Assembly (NCBI GenBank): GCA_963712715.1
Contig: CAVQJI010000009.1
Span: forward strand, 62,001 to 126,000
DNA length: 64,000 nucleotides
DNA from: JAFEDN01 sp963712715
Lineage (GTDB): Bacteria > Pseudomonadota > Gammaproteobacteria > Coxiellales > Coxiellaceae
Direction: 5' to 3'
Position numbers and translations under genes: made by a program
Notes under the pieces: model-generated
The model's database searches: none
What the model was told of the DNA's origin: nothing
Seen by the model: only the letters and a program-made list of their open reading frames with translations
Shown: piece after piece, positions 17,411-25,667 of the stretch
How positions within the stretch are numbered: the first letter of the stretch is position 1
How the letters are laid out: every line of letters begins with the position of its first letter

Positions 17411-17494
17411 GTCATTGCCAGCGTGAGCGAAGAAATCCAGTACAAAATTTCTACAAAGTTCGAACTGGATTGCTTCGCTCACGCTCGCAATGAC
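17411..17494. repeat. Palindromic repeat family A, copy 2
   Basis: A divergent copy with imperfect arms (GTCATTGCCAGCGTGAGCGA against the complement of TCGCTCACGCTCGCAATGAC) around an AT-rich centre. The arms use GTGAGCG where copies 1, 3 and 4 have GCCAGCG, and both arms changed together, so pairing is kept. Confidence 0.85.
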
Positions 17495-17582
17495 GAATTC
17501 AATCAGTCAAAACTAAATGGAAACGGTACTAGAATACCATGGCGTACATTGCAATATAAACCATTCCCGATTACATTAATAT

Positions 17583-18083
17583 ATGCGTTATTTTTCAGTC
17601 ATTAGTTACATCGCTTTCATCATTCTGGTGAATGTTTGCTATGCTTATTTGCCAGCTATCCATTTCGGCGTCAATGAAATATCAGCGGCGGATTTCCTTG
17701 TCGGTACGATTTATTTAATTCGTGACTTTGCCCAGCGTCAAATAGGTCATTGGGTGATTTTAGCGATGATTGCCGGCACGCTGATCAGCTTTTGGCTGGC
17801 CGACCCCGTGATCGCCAACGCCAGCGTCGCCGCGTTTGCCGTGGGAGAGGTCGTTGATTGGCTGGTATTCACTTTTACGGGAAAGCCCCTTGGCCAGAGG
17901 CTGCTGCTTTCCGCCAGTCTCAGCGCACCCGTGGATACTTATATTTTTCTGCAATTAGCTCATCATTTTAACTGGCTGGAGTTCGGTGTAATGACTGTGG
18001 TGAAATTCATAGGCGTTTACTGTTTATGGCAGTATTGGCAGATCCGTCAAAAGTTACCCGCAAATTCTATCGTCTCGGCATAA
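17583..18083 (+). CDS. VUT family membrane transporter (queuosine precursor type)
   Basis: The 166-residue hydrophobic protein has about five or six membrane segments and resembles the short members of the VUT/YhhQ family, which import queuosine precursors such as preQ0. Supporting positions are ADFLVGTIYLIRDFAQRQIG near residue 37, the small-residue segment SVAAFAVGEVVDWLVFT near 82, and SASLSAPVDTYIFL near 115; the RDFAQR block is characteristic. Substrate is inferred from family only. ATG is preceded by a weak SD. It may be cotranscribed with the downstream PagL-like gene, whose start lies 15 bp after its stop. Confidence 0.75.
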   Translation: MRYFSVISYIAFIILVNVCYAYLPAIHFGVNEISAADFLVGTIYLIRDFAQRQIGHWVILAMIAGTLISFWLADPVIANASVAAFAVGEVVDWLVFTFTGKPLGQRLLLSASLSAPVDTYIFLQLAHHFNWLEFGVMTVVKFIGVYCLWQYWQIRQKLPANSIVSA

Positions 18084-18098
18084 TCTTAAAGATTCGCA

Positions 18099-18650
18099 GT
18101 GGCTAAAAAAGCACTCCTGATTCTGATTAGTCTGATATCGATAGTATCGAACTTTGAGGCAAACGCCTGGGAGCATGAGATCTCTGCGGGGTTTGGCGGC
18201 GGCAAGGAGGTTAATCAGGATTATAATAATTACGCTATCGTTATCAATGCGAAGCTTTATAAATTTCCAAAAATCGATGATACTCTGATTGCCACCATAG
18301 ATGCCAGCATTTCTAATCTGAGATCGGACACCGATGAACATAATTCATTATATACCGCCGCAATCGCTCTCGATCTTCGTGCCTGGTTTCTCAATCCAGA
18401 ACGTTATACCGTGAAGCCTTATCTGGAGGTATCGTCAGGGCCTGTTTATCTGACAGAACATCAGTTAGGGAACAATTCCCAAGGGTCCCACTTTGCCATA
18501 CAAAGTACTTTAGGCGGCGGTTTTGAATTTGGAAAAAATCATGGATTCGATTTAAATTTCCACTTCGCTCATTATTGTAACGCCGGTCTGGCAGATCCTA
18601 ATCAGGGCTTCGACATTCCGCTTATCGTATCGCTGGGTTATCAGTGGTGA
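18099..18650 (+). CDS. PagL-like outer-membrane protein with altered catalytic residues
   Basis: PagL is an outer-membrane lipid A 3-O-deacylase of about 170 residues. This 183-residue protein starts at GTG, has a signal peptide (cleavage near ANA, residue 22) and predicted short beta strands ending in LIVSLGYQW, an outer-membrane C-terminus. Near residue 160 it has HYCNAGLADPNQGFD, matching the PagL active-site segment HYSNAG followed 12 residues later by the catalytic Glu. Here the catalytic Ser is Cys (TGT codon) and the Glu is Asp. It may be inactive, a Cys-nucleophile variant, or a structural relative. Confidence 0.65.
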   Translation: MAKKALLILISLISIVSNFEANAWEHEISAGFGGGKEVNQDYNNYAIVINAKLYKFPKIDDTLIATIDASISNLRSDTDEHNSLYTAAIALDLRAWFLNPERYTVKPYLEVSSGPVYLTEHQLGNNSQGSHFAIQSTLGGGFEFGKNHGFDLNFHFAHYCNAGLADPNQGFDIPLIVSLGYQW

Positions 18651-18675
18651 AATAATTATTTTTCAATATAAATAT

Positions 18676-18817
18676 TTTTCGCAGAAAATACCTTACGCTA
18701 TGGGGATCGTAAGGGGGAGTTGCGCGTAGCGAATCCCCCTTAATTCCGAGCATCGGCTCCGCCGAGCGCAGGATATAAAAAGGAAGCAATTGCCGCTGTA
18801 CTCAGCGGGAATTGCTG
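18676..18817. repeat. Multi-hairpin repeat family B, copy 3 (inverted)
   Basis: Read on the minus strand it starts with the stem GCAATTCCCGCTG, loop AGTA, CAGCGGCAATTGC (one mismatch), then CCTGCGCTCGGCGGAGCCGA, a GGGGGATTC...AACTCCCCC stem and CCCCATAGCG. The first-stem hairpin ends 5 bp before the ATG of the next gene, so the repeat occupies its translation-initiation region. Confidence 0.85.
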
Positions 18818-18820
18818 GTA

Positions 18821-19474
18821 ATGAGTATGCAAAGATTTTTAAATGTATTATTTAGTTTAACATGTCTGGTGGTGGTTAAAGCCCAGGCTGTGGATGGTCT
18901 CTATTTTCGAGCGGAGGGTGGTTGGGCCAATCAGACCGGCTTTCCGAGCCAGCGGCAACTCAATGCCAGCAGCGTTACTCAAACGAATGCACCGACCTCC
19001 GTGCGTGGCTCGGTGGGCTACAATCATGACTTCGAATTCAATCGAGAGATCGGTATCGGCTTTGAAGTATCAACTGGCCAGTATGGGGAAATCACTTATC
19101 ATTTTCCGGATGCAGAAGATCTGCGTATTTTCTCGGCCACACTGGAATTTTTAGGGACCATTGTTTTCCATCTGCGTCAATTTGATTTATTTTCTGAAGT
19201 AGGTGGTTTGAGACTTACTCCCATTACAAACGGGGATAATATCATCCACACTCATACCATCGTGAATCCTGAAGCGATTATTGGAGCCGCCTATAATTTT
19301 CAGGGAACTCAATATCCTCTCCTGCGCCATCTGGCCATTTCTCTTTCATACATAAAGATATTTACGAATACCCATGACGATGCCGATCTTACCGACTCCA
19401 TCAATGACAGCTGGAAAGCCAGCACAGCCGTAAATGCCGTCCTTATAGGCCTACGCTATACCTTCGGTCCTTAG
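18821..19474 (+). CDS. Outer-membrane beta-barrel protein, function unknown
   Basis: The 217-residue protein starts at ATG 18821, or ATG 18827 two codons later. It has a signal peptide (FLNVLFSLTCLVVVKAQA, cleavage near residue 22) followed by alternating strands (GLYFRAEGGWANQ, SVRGSVGYNHDFE, IGIGFEVSTGQYG) and a C-terminal strand ending in aromatic-containing LIGLRYTFGP. This resembles eight-stranded OmpW/OmpA-type or Coxiella-type small barrels, but no specific family is recognised. Its start region is provided by repeat B3, which could affect expression. Confidence 0.7.
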   Translation: MSMQRFLNVLFSLTCLVVVKAQAVDGLYFRAEGGWANQTGFPSQRQLNASSVTQTNAPTSVRGSVGYNHDFEFNREIGIGFEVSTGQYGEITYHFPDAEDLRIFSATLEFLGTIVFHLRQFDLFSEVGGLRLTPITNGDNIIHTHTIVNPEAIIGAAYNFQGTQYPLLRHLAISLSYIKIFTNTHDDADLTDSINDSWKASTAVNAVLIGLRYTFGP

Positions 19475-19510
19475 CAACTATTCAGCCGGTGGATAGGAAC
19501 GCTCACTCTC

Positions 19511-19600
19511 GCCCCAGGTTTGACGAAAAAGCGCCCTTAAAATGCTCACATACAGTAGTATGCTGCGCTTTTTCGGCCACTTTTTCGTCAAACCTGGGGC
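19511..19600. repeat. Inverted repeat D with perfect 20-bp arms
   Basis: GCCCCAGGTTTGACGAAAAA and its exact complement lie 50 bp apart, with inner complementary GCGC and AAGCG segments. Imperfect outer arms (GAACGC on the left, GCGTTC on the right) extend it to about 19496-19623. It occupies most of the gap before mreB. It lacks a T tract, so it is not a typical terminator. Confidence 0.8.
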
Positions 19601-19740
19601 AAAATTGAACGTTCTGCGTTCGCAAATTCATACCCTTGAAGAGTTACGGGCCTTAAGCCATTGCATTATTTATATTGAATCTATTATATATTTCCGGTAT
19701 TATATTGTTTTTCATTGACCATTCCATGAGAATCTAAATT

Positions 19741-20784
19741 ATGCTCAAAATCTTACGCGGGTGCTTTTCCGATGACATCGCTATTGATCTGGGGACAGCG
19801 AATACCCTTATTTACGTTCGTGAGAAGGGAATCGTTTTGGACGAACCTTCCGTGGTCGCTTTGCGCAAAGACAACTACTCGTCGCAAACGCGCGTCGTAG
19901 CGGTGGGACTTGAAGCCAAACAGATGCTGGGCCGCACGCCTGGCAACATTGTGGCTATCCGTCCGTTGAAGGATGGCGTGATCGCCGATTTCCAGATTAC
20001 TGAAAAAATGCTGCAGCATTTTATTCATAAAATTCATGAAGGTAAAATGTTTAAACCCAGCCCGCGCGTTCTGGTGTGCGTGCCTTGCGGTTCTACCCAG
20101 GTGGAACGCCGCGCGATTAAAGAATCGGTGTTGGGCGCGGGTGCGCGGGAAGTCTACCTGATTGAAGAACCCATGAGCGCCGCGCTCGGCGCCGGATTGC
20201 CGGTAGAAGAAGCGCGTGGCTCCATGGTGGTGGATATTGGTGGCGGCACCACCGAAGTCGCGATTATTTCCCTCAATGGCATTGTGTATGCGGAATCGAT
20301 ACGTATTGGCGGTGATCGTTTTGATGAAGCAGTGGTCAACTATGTGCGTCGTAATTACGGCAGTTTAATCGGAGAAGCGACCGCGGAACATATCAAACAT
20401 GAGATCGGCGCCGCTTTCCCCAGCAGCGAAGTGAGAGAAATCGAGGTCCGCGGACGCAATCTGGCCGAAGGCGTGCCGCGAAGTTTTACCCTCAACAGCA
20501 ATGAAATTCTGGAAGCTTTCCAGGAACCTTTAGCCGGCATCGTCGGCGCGGTCCGCGGAGCTTTAGAGCAGGCTCCCCCAGAATTAGCGGCCGATATCGC
20601 CGAGCGTGGTTTAGTCCTGACCGGAGGCGGCGCCCTATTGAAAGATATCGATCGTCTTCTGATGGAAGAAACGGGTTTACCCGTGGTTATCGCGGAGGAT
20701 CCGCTGACTTGTGTTGTCCGTGGCGGTGGCCGTGCGTTGCAACTAATGAAAAATATGCGCAGTGACTTTCTCTCGAGAGAGTGA
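19741..20784 (+). CDS. mreB: Rod shape-determining actin homologue MreB
   Basis: MreB forms membrane-bound filaments that guide elongation-phase peptidoglycan synthesis. The 347-residue product has the phosphate-1 motif IAIDLGTANTLIY near residue 14, VCVPCGSTQVERRAI, the adenine-side LIEEPMSAALGAGLPV, phosphate-2 VVDIGGGTTEVAIIS near 165 and LTGGGALLKDID near 295. The N-terminus MLKILRGCFSDDIAID is typical. It heads the mreBCD operon. Presence with FtsZ indicates a rod-shaped cell or at least one retaining lateral-wall synthesis. Confidence 0.97.
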   Translation: MLKILRGCFSDDIAIDLGTANTLIYVREKGIVLDEPSVVALRKDNYSSQTRVVAVGLEAKQMLGRTPGNIVAIRPLKDGVIADFQITEKMLQHFIHKIHEGKMFKPSPRVLVCVPCGSTQVERRAIKESVLGAGAREVYLIEEPMSAALGAGLPVEEARGSMVVDIGGGTTEVAIISLNGIVYAESIRIGGDRFDEAVVNYVRRNYGSLIGEATAEHIKHEIGAAFPSSEVREIEVRGRNLAEGVPRSFTLNSNEILEAFQEPLAGIVGAVRGALEQAPPELAADIAERGLVLTGGGALLKDIDRLLMEETGLPVVIAEDPLTCVVRGGGRALQLMKNMRSDFLSRE

Positions 20785-20800
20785 TCCCAGGAGCTGAGCC

Positions 20801-21682
20801 ATTAAGCCTATCTTTAAAAGAAACCCGATACTGGCGCCTAAAATGCTGTTTCTGGCAATATGTGCCATTGTGCTCATGTTTTTTGATCATCATTCCATAC
20901 ATATTCAGGATATCCACGCTAAAATGACAGTCATCGCCGTACCGGTGCAGGTGGCGGTGGACGAACCCATTAAATTCATTCACTGGATGACCACCAATTT
21001 GAAACTTCAACGGCAATTATTAAACGATAATGCCCGTCTGCAAGCCCAGCAATTATTTATGGAATCAAAGTTGCAGAAATTGCTGGCCCTGGAACGGGAG
21101 AATGCCCAGCTTCGGCAGTTACTCCAGTCCACTCCTCAAGCGACGGGAAAAGTCATTGTTGCACAATTATTGGCAGTTGCCCTGAATCCGGCGACCCAGC
21201 AGGTAGTGATTGACCGCGGCAGCCCCGACCATCTCTATATAGGCCAGCCGGTCCTCGACGCTTATGGTGTATTGGGGCAGGTGGTCAGTGTTGGCCCTCT
21301 CACCAGCCGGGTATTATTGATCACCGATATTCAGAGCTCGGTCCCTGTACAGAATTATCGGACCGGCGCCAGGGCGATTGCTATTGGCAGCGGCAGTTCC
21401 GGGCAACTCCGGTTAATTAACGTCCCCGATAACAGCGATATTCAGGAAGCCGATTTATACGTAGCATCGGGCATGGGCCTGCGATTTCCGGTAGGTTATC
21501 CGGTGGGAGTGGTGGCCAAGTCTACTCTTGAAGCGGGCGACCGGTTTGCCACCATTTTCCTGATTCCGTCAGCCCGGATCGATAAAAGCGAACAGGTGCT
21601 GTTGGCCTGGCCGGAGCATGCGGCTTATGATCAGGCCGTGCAACAACAGCTCAACGCGGCGATGACGGAGAAAAAAGGGTGA
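20801..21682 (+). CDS. mreC: Rod shape-determining protein MreC, probable ATT start
   Basis: MreC is the periplasmic elongasome scaffold. The family-like N-terminus KPIFKRNPILAPKMLFLAIC lies in frame from an ATT at 20801; AGGAG sits exactly seven bases before it, and an in-frame stop immediately precedes (20795-20797). The first ATG, at 20843, would remove this cytoplasmic segment and has no SD. From ATT the protein has 293 residues: one membrane helix at about 15-33, a coiled coil with NARLQAQQLFMESKLQKLLA, and the beta-rich core with ALNPATQQVVIDRGS and SGMGLRFPVGYPVGVV. It overlaps mreD by 4 bp. Confidence 0.88.
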   Translation: MKPIFKRNPILAPKMLFLAICAIVLMFFDHHSIHIQDIHAKMTVIAVPVQVAVDEPIKFIHWMTTNLKLQRQLLNDNARLQAQQLFMESKLQKLLALERENAQLRQLLQSTPQATGKVIVAQLLAVALNPATQQVVIDRGSPDHLYIGQPVLDAYGVLGQVVSVGPLTSRVLLITDIQSSVPVQNYRTGARAIAIGSGSSGQLRLINVPDNSDIQEADLYVASGMGLRFPVGYPVGVVAKSTLEAGDRFATIFLIPSARIDKSEQVLLAWPEHAAYDQAVQQQLNAAMTEKKG

Positions 21683-22176
21683 ATGCAGAAGCAGTAAAAG
21701 ATTATATCGTCATTGCGATGACGTTGCTGATTGGCGTAGTTCTGACCCTCATCCCCATGCCGCCATGGGCCATTCCGCTGCGACCGGAATGGATGCTGGC
21801 GATTATGATTTTCTGGTTAATGACAGCGTCTCACCGGGTGGGGATTGCGACGGCCTGGATGGTAGGCCTGTTCATGGATTTGGCCACTGGCACCACACTG
21901 GGCCAACAGGCATTAATCTTCTGTATAACCGCTTATTTCGTTTTGAAATTCCAGCACTGGCTGGCGCATATACCCGTGTTACAACAAACGGCAATGGTGG
22001 CATTGATAATCCTGTTCGATTTAATTCTCAACCGTTGTGTGCTGATAGTTCTGCAGCATGCGGTTATTGATAAGTTTTTTTGGCTGCCTGCCGTCACCAC
22101 CGCGGTGATATGGCCATGGTTATCCGGATTGTTATATATTTATCAAATCAAAATGCGCGTAGCCGATCTCGGTTAA
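21679..22176 (+). CDS. mreD: Rod shape-determining protein MreD
   Basis: MreD is a small inner-membrane protein of the elongation machinery that binds MreC. The 165-residue product has about five hydrophobic segments and the family features RPEWMLAIMIFWLMTASHRVG near residue 35 and MVGLFMDLATGTTLGQQAL near 60. It starts with GTG overlapping the mreC stop by 4 bp. Length is typical. Position as third gene after mreB and mreC makes the call secure despite weak sequence conservation in the family. Confidence 0.93.
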   Translation: MNAEAVKDYIVIAMTLLIGVVLTLIPMPPWAIPLRPEWMLAIMIFWLMTASHRVGIATAWMVGLFMDLATGTTLGQQALIFCITAYFVLKFQHWLAHIPVLQQTAMVALIILFDLILNRCVLIVLQHAVIDKFFWLPAVTTAVIWPWLSGLLYIYQIKMRVADLG

Positions 22177-22194
22177 GCTGTAAGAGGTGAATTC

Positions 22195-23643
22195 ATGACT
22201 CACGATAGATCTTTAGATGTGGCCACTCAATCCCTACTTCAGCCTGCCAACTTAAGCGCCCGGCAACTGGAAGAAGTGTTGGGGAAAGTCATGACTCGCG
22301 CGGTGGATAGCGCCGACATTTATTTACAGGGAGCTCGCGGAGAAAGTTGGTCGCTGGAAGATGGCATTGTTAAAACCGGCGATTTTAGCATAGATCGGGG
22401 TTTTGGTTTGCGAGTGGTCAGCGGAGAAAAAACCGGATTTGCCTATGCGGATGATATTGCTTTACCGGCGTTACTCAGTGCCGCCCAGACCGCGCGCAGC
22501 ATCGTCCAAAGCGGCGGTCATGGTTTAGTGCATGTCGCCCAGCAAATGCCGGCATCGCGTCTGTATCCAGCGATCAATCCACTCGATTCTCTCACCGAAA
22601 AAGATAAAATTGCTTTGTTACATCAGCTTGACGCCAGGGCGCGCAGCCTGGACCCGCGGATTCAGCAAGTCATGGTTTCGCTTTCAGGTAGTTATAATAT
22701 TATCCTGTTAATTAATAGCGAAGGTGTCCTGACCGCTGACGTTCGCCCATTAGTCAATCTGTGGGTGAGAGTGATCGCTGAAGATAAAGGCCGGCGTGAA
22801 CGCGGACAAGCCGGCGGCGGTGGCAGATCAGGCTATGAAGTTTTTACGGCTCAAGGGCAAGGAATGGCGTTTGCGGAAAGAGCGGTTCGCCAGGCCTTGT
22901 TGAATTTAGAAGCTGTTGAGGCCCCGGCCGGGTCGATGCCGGTTGTCTTAGGGCCAGGCTGGCCGGCGGTGTTGTTGCATGAAGCCGTGGGGCATGGTCT
23001 GGAAGCTGATTTCAATCGCAAAGGCAGCTCAGTATTTAGTGGCCGTCTCGGTCAACAGGTTATTTCGCCTCTCTGCACGATAGTCGACGACGGCACGATT
23101 CCCGGCCGCCGCGGCTCTCTGACTATCGATGACGAGGGAATACCTTCCCAAAACACCATTTTAATTGAGCGGGGTGTTTTAAAAAATTATATCCAGGACT
23201 GTCACAACGCCCGATTGATGGGTATGGAACCCACTGGCAACGGCCGCCGGGAATCCTATGCACACCTACCGCTGCCGCGCATGACCAATACTTACATGTT
23301 GCCGGGTGAAAGCGATCCAGAGGAGATTATCGCTTCAGTAAAACGGGGTATTTATGCCGTTGATTTTGCCGGCGGTCAGGTAGATACCGCTTCCGGAAAA
23401 TTTGTGTTTACTACCAGTGAAGCTTATCTGATTGAAAACGGCAAAATCACCAGCCCGGTGAAGGGTGCGACGCTGATAGGCGACGGCCCGGCCGTATTAA
23501 CCCATGTTTCTATGGTGGGTAATGATTTAAAGCTCGATTCCGGTATTGGCACCTGCGGTAAAGAGGGCCAAACTGTCCCGGTCGGTGTAGGTCAGCCCAC
23601 TCTAAAAATTGATTCACTGACGGTGGGCGGCGCAGGATCTTGA
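22195..23643 (+). CDS. tldD: Metalloprotease TldD
   Basis: TldD forms a TldD-TldE (PmbA) heterodimeric zinc protease that trims unfolded peptides and matures some peptide antibiotics and CcdA. The 482-residue product has the signature HEAVGHGLEADFN near residue 262, containing the HEXXXH zinc motif, followed by the downstream metal-ligand region around GTCGKEGQTVPVGVGQP near 463. AGAGGTG precedes the ATG. It follows mreD by 18 bp, a common neighbourhood. The partner pmbA is not in the window. Confidence 0.96.
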   Translation: MTHDRSLDVATQSLLQPANLSARQLEEVLGKVMTRAVDSADIYLQGARGESWSLEDGIVKTGDFSIDRGFGLRVVSGEKTGFAYADDIALPALLSAAQTARSIVQSGGHGLVHVAQQMPASRLYPAINPLDSLTEKDKIALLHQLDARARSLDPRIQQVMVSLSGSYNIILLINSEGVLTADVRPLVNLWVRVIAEDKGRRERGQAGGGGRSGYEVFTAQGQGMAFAERAVRQALLNLEAVEAPAGSMPVVLGPGWPAVLLHEAVGHGLEADFNRKGSSVFSGRLGQQVISPLCTIVDDGTIPGRRGSLTIDDEGIPSQNTILIERGVLKNYIQDCHNARLMGMEPTGNGRRESYAHLPLPRMTNTYMLPGESDPEEIIASVKRGIYAVDFAGGQVDTASGKFVFTTSEAYLIENGKITSPVKGATLIGDGPAVLTHVSMVGNDLKLDSGIGTCGKEGQTVPVGVGQPTLKIDSLTVGGAGS

Positions 23644-23739
23644 CAGAAAGGTTTGATGCTTGGTATAAAGGTGGACTTCCAGCGGCTAGGTGCCGTTGAT
23701 GTCGCAAGGAATGAATGAACATTATTTTGAGGAATATTT

Positions 23740-24015
23740 ATGAATAAAGCTGAATTAATTGATCGCATTTCGGAAAAAAGTGGTTTGAGCAAGATCGATG
23801 CGAATACCGCATTAGAAGCAGTCACTGACGTGATTACCTCGGCCATGAAAGCCGGTGACGAAATCGTCCTGGTGGGTTTTGGCAGCTTCAAAGTCGGTAC
23901 GCGCGCCGCTCGCACGGGCCGTCACCCTCAGACGGGCAAACCCATGAACATTGCAGCCAGTAAAGTGGTTAAATTCAAAGTTGGCAAGAAACTGAAAGAT
24001 TCTGTTAACGAATAA
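23740..24015 (+). CDS. hupB: Histone-like DNA-binding protein HU
   Basis: HU is an abundant dimeric protein that bends DNA and compacts the nucleoid. The 91-residue product matches the full family: MNKAELIDRISEKSGLSK at the N-terminus, the conserved VGFGSFKVGTRAARTGRHP at residues 46-64 and the DNA-binding arm with TGKPMNIAASKVVKFKVGK. GAGGAATA precedes the ATG. The PMNI arm tip resembles HU rather than IHF. It lies alone before two tRNA genes. Confidence 0.96.
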   Translation: MNKAELIDRISEKSGLSKIDANTALEAVTDVITSAMKAGDEIVLVGFGSFKVGTRAARTGRHPQTGKPMNIAASKVVKFKVGKKLKDSVNE

Positions 24016-24021
24016 GTGACA

Positions 24022-24094
24022 GGGCGCTTAGCTCAGCTGGTAGAGCGTCGCCCTTACAAGGCGAATGTCGGGGGTTCGATCCCCTCAGCGCCCA
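24022..24094 (+). tRNA. tRNA-Val(TAC)
   Basis: A 73-nt cloverleaf: acceptor GGGCGCT pairs with AGCGCCC, the D arm contains AGCTCAGCTGGTAGAGC, the anticodon loop CTTACAA carries TAC, and the T arm is GGGGGTTCGATCCCC. The discriminator is A and CCA is not encoded. It begins six bases after the hupB stop, so it may be part of that transcript. Confidence 0.96.
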
Positions 24095-24110
24095 TTAACA
24101 TTTTTGATTT

Positions 24111-24187
24111 GGAGCGGTAGTTCAGCTGGTTAGAATACCGGCCTGTCACGCCGGGGGTCGCGGGTTCGAGTCCCGTCCGCTCCGCCA
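24111..24187 (+). tRNA. tRNA-Asp(GTC)
   Basis: A 77-nt cloverleaf: GGAGCGG pairs with CCGCTCC, the D arm contains AGTTCAGCTGGTTAGAAT, the anticodon loop carries GTC, the T arm is GCGGGTTCGAGTCCCGT, and GCCA is encoded at the 3' end. Accessory DNA starts immediately downstream, as expected if this 3' end was an integration site. Confidence 0.96.
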
Positions 24188-24455
24188 TTTTTCCTTCCGA
24201 TAGGGTCCGAGATAGTCCTGAAGTGCTTGTAATTACGGGATTTTTCCGATAAGCTAGTTCCAGTAATGCCCATTACGTACCCCTAAAATCCAACAAAAAG
24301 TGGGGTACATGTTAAAAGCAGAATTGGCAGAAGCGTTGACGCTAATACGCAAAACTCCAATATTTGATATTCGTGGTGCAGCCCGTGGAACATTACCTCG
24401 TGTTCTCTTTTTCTCTAATAAACTCTCCCTTATTGGGAATAATAAATTTTAATTT
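24188..24455. other. Gap after tRNA-Asp, possible remnant of an integration end
   Basis: No convincing gene. It contains GTACCCC...GGGGTAC, a 7-bp inverted repeat at about 24277-24308, followed by a 47-codon open frame from ATG 24309 that resembles nothing I recognise. No integrase is visible. The position next to a tRNA 3' end and before an Abi gene suggests an eroded island boundary. Confidence 0.35.
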
Positions 24456-25430
24456 TTAAATCCAAAAATTTTGCTTTTCCCAATCTAAAGGAAATCCCAT
24501 ATCACTAATAGTTAAAGGTGATTCATGAGGAAAAGTATTAATCAATTCCTTTACGCAGGTTGACCACTTTGAATTTGGATAAGCATAACGCATCATGTGG
24601 GCTAATATGCATAATGCACTATATACACGAGACGTGCATTCAACTCTTCCTCTTAAAGAATCAAATGCAGGAATTTCACCTGGTTTAGGTAATTTGGGCT
24701 GATCTACAAAATTTTTATTCCAAAGTCGGCTATGGTGAGCAACAATATTTCTATTATAGTTTAAGCATCTTAGCCAACTTTCCATTACTTCACACTGAGA
24801 AATATGATACTTAGCGGCAATAATAGTTTTGTCCTTAAAATTCATACCCTGATAAAAAGTAGACAAAAGACCAAAGTCCCAAAGCTCTGCTGATACCCAT
24901 ATGGGCAAAGGCAGACCATACTTGGCTTTATAGTGCTTAACAAAATCTTCTTTAGAGCGATTTATTAATTCATCGTGTTTTTTTAACCAACTTTGGTAAT
25001 TAGTTAATTGAGTACGTGGATTTATTTTTTTAACGAAATTTCCATGTAATAAACTTGGGTTCATATGCCCAAAATGATCGGTTGCTCCAAGTAAAGAAGA
25101 AATATCAACGCGAATGGCTACTTCAATTCGTTCCAGCGCATCGAGCAAAATTAAGCGCAGTTTTTTATCGAAGACATATAGTTCGACAACATGATGAAAT
25201 TTAGCATTTGGAATGAATTCATCTTCTCGTTTATAAGTAGTGGTTTTAGTATTTATATCTGTGATGTGAGTTATTTTGCGAAGTGGATACCAATACGCGC
25301 TTAGACGATAGTATCCAATCCGGCATAGATATTCGAGAGCTTTGGTGTCAGATGTGACCTCTAAGCCTCGGGATTTAAGTAAAGCAAGTTGCTGTTCAAA
25401 TGTAAGGTAAGTTTTATTATATGTAGACAT
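24456..25430 (-). CDS. Abi_2 family abortive-infection protein (AbiD/AbiF type)
   Basis: The 324-residue protein matches the Abi_2 (PF07751) layout: LTFEQQLALLKSRGLEV at the N-terminus, LCRIGYYRLSAYWYPL near residue 32, VVELYVFDKKLRLILLDALE near 85, WVSAELWDFGLLSTFYQG near 180, and CLNYNRNIVAHHSRLWN near 218. The last contains R-x4-H, the HEPN-type RNase motif, which suggests phage-triggered RNA cleavage. In Lactococcus such proteins abort phage infection. It lies alone, inside a small degraded island after tRNA-Asp. The family is a firm call; defence activity here is inferred. Confidence 0.85.
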   Translation of the reverse strand: MSTYNKTYLTFEQQLALLKSRGLEVTSDTKALEYLCRIGYYRLSAYWYPLRKITHITDINTKTTTYKREDEFIPNAKFHHVVELYVFDKKLRLILLDALERIEVAIRVDISSLLGATDHFGHMNPSLLHGNFVKKINPRTQLTNYQSWLKKHDELINRSKEDFVKHYKAKYGLPLPIWVSAELWDFGLLSTFYQGMNFKDKTIIAAKYHISQCEVMESWLRCLNYNRNIVAHHSRLWNKNFVDQPKLPKPGEIPAFDSLRGRVECTSRVYSALCILAHMMRYAYPNSKWSTCVKELINTFPHESPLTISDMGFPLDWEKQNFWI

Positions 25431-25667
25431 GATGTGGCTAAATAGCTTTAAGAAATCCTTTTTAAATTTATTTTCAATGGGTTACAGATATCAAGAAAGG
25501 GGATAAAAAAACTCACTCGTACATTTTTCAATGCAGAGGAGTGAGCCATGTTAAGGTAATTATATACTCTTTTCGCTACACGAGTCAATACTAAATAGAT
25601 TATTACATACAACTGCTCCTCCTGACGGTATTCAGACCTTTCAACACTATCCCTTACACAACCCGGT

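Noticed and set aside
24309..24452. 47-codon open frame after tRNA-Asp
   Set aside because: No recognisable family and no clear SD; kept only as part of the gap description.
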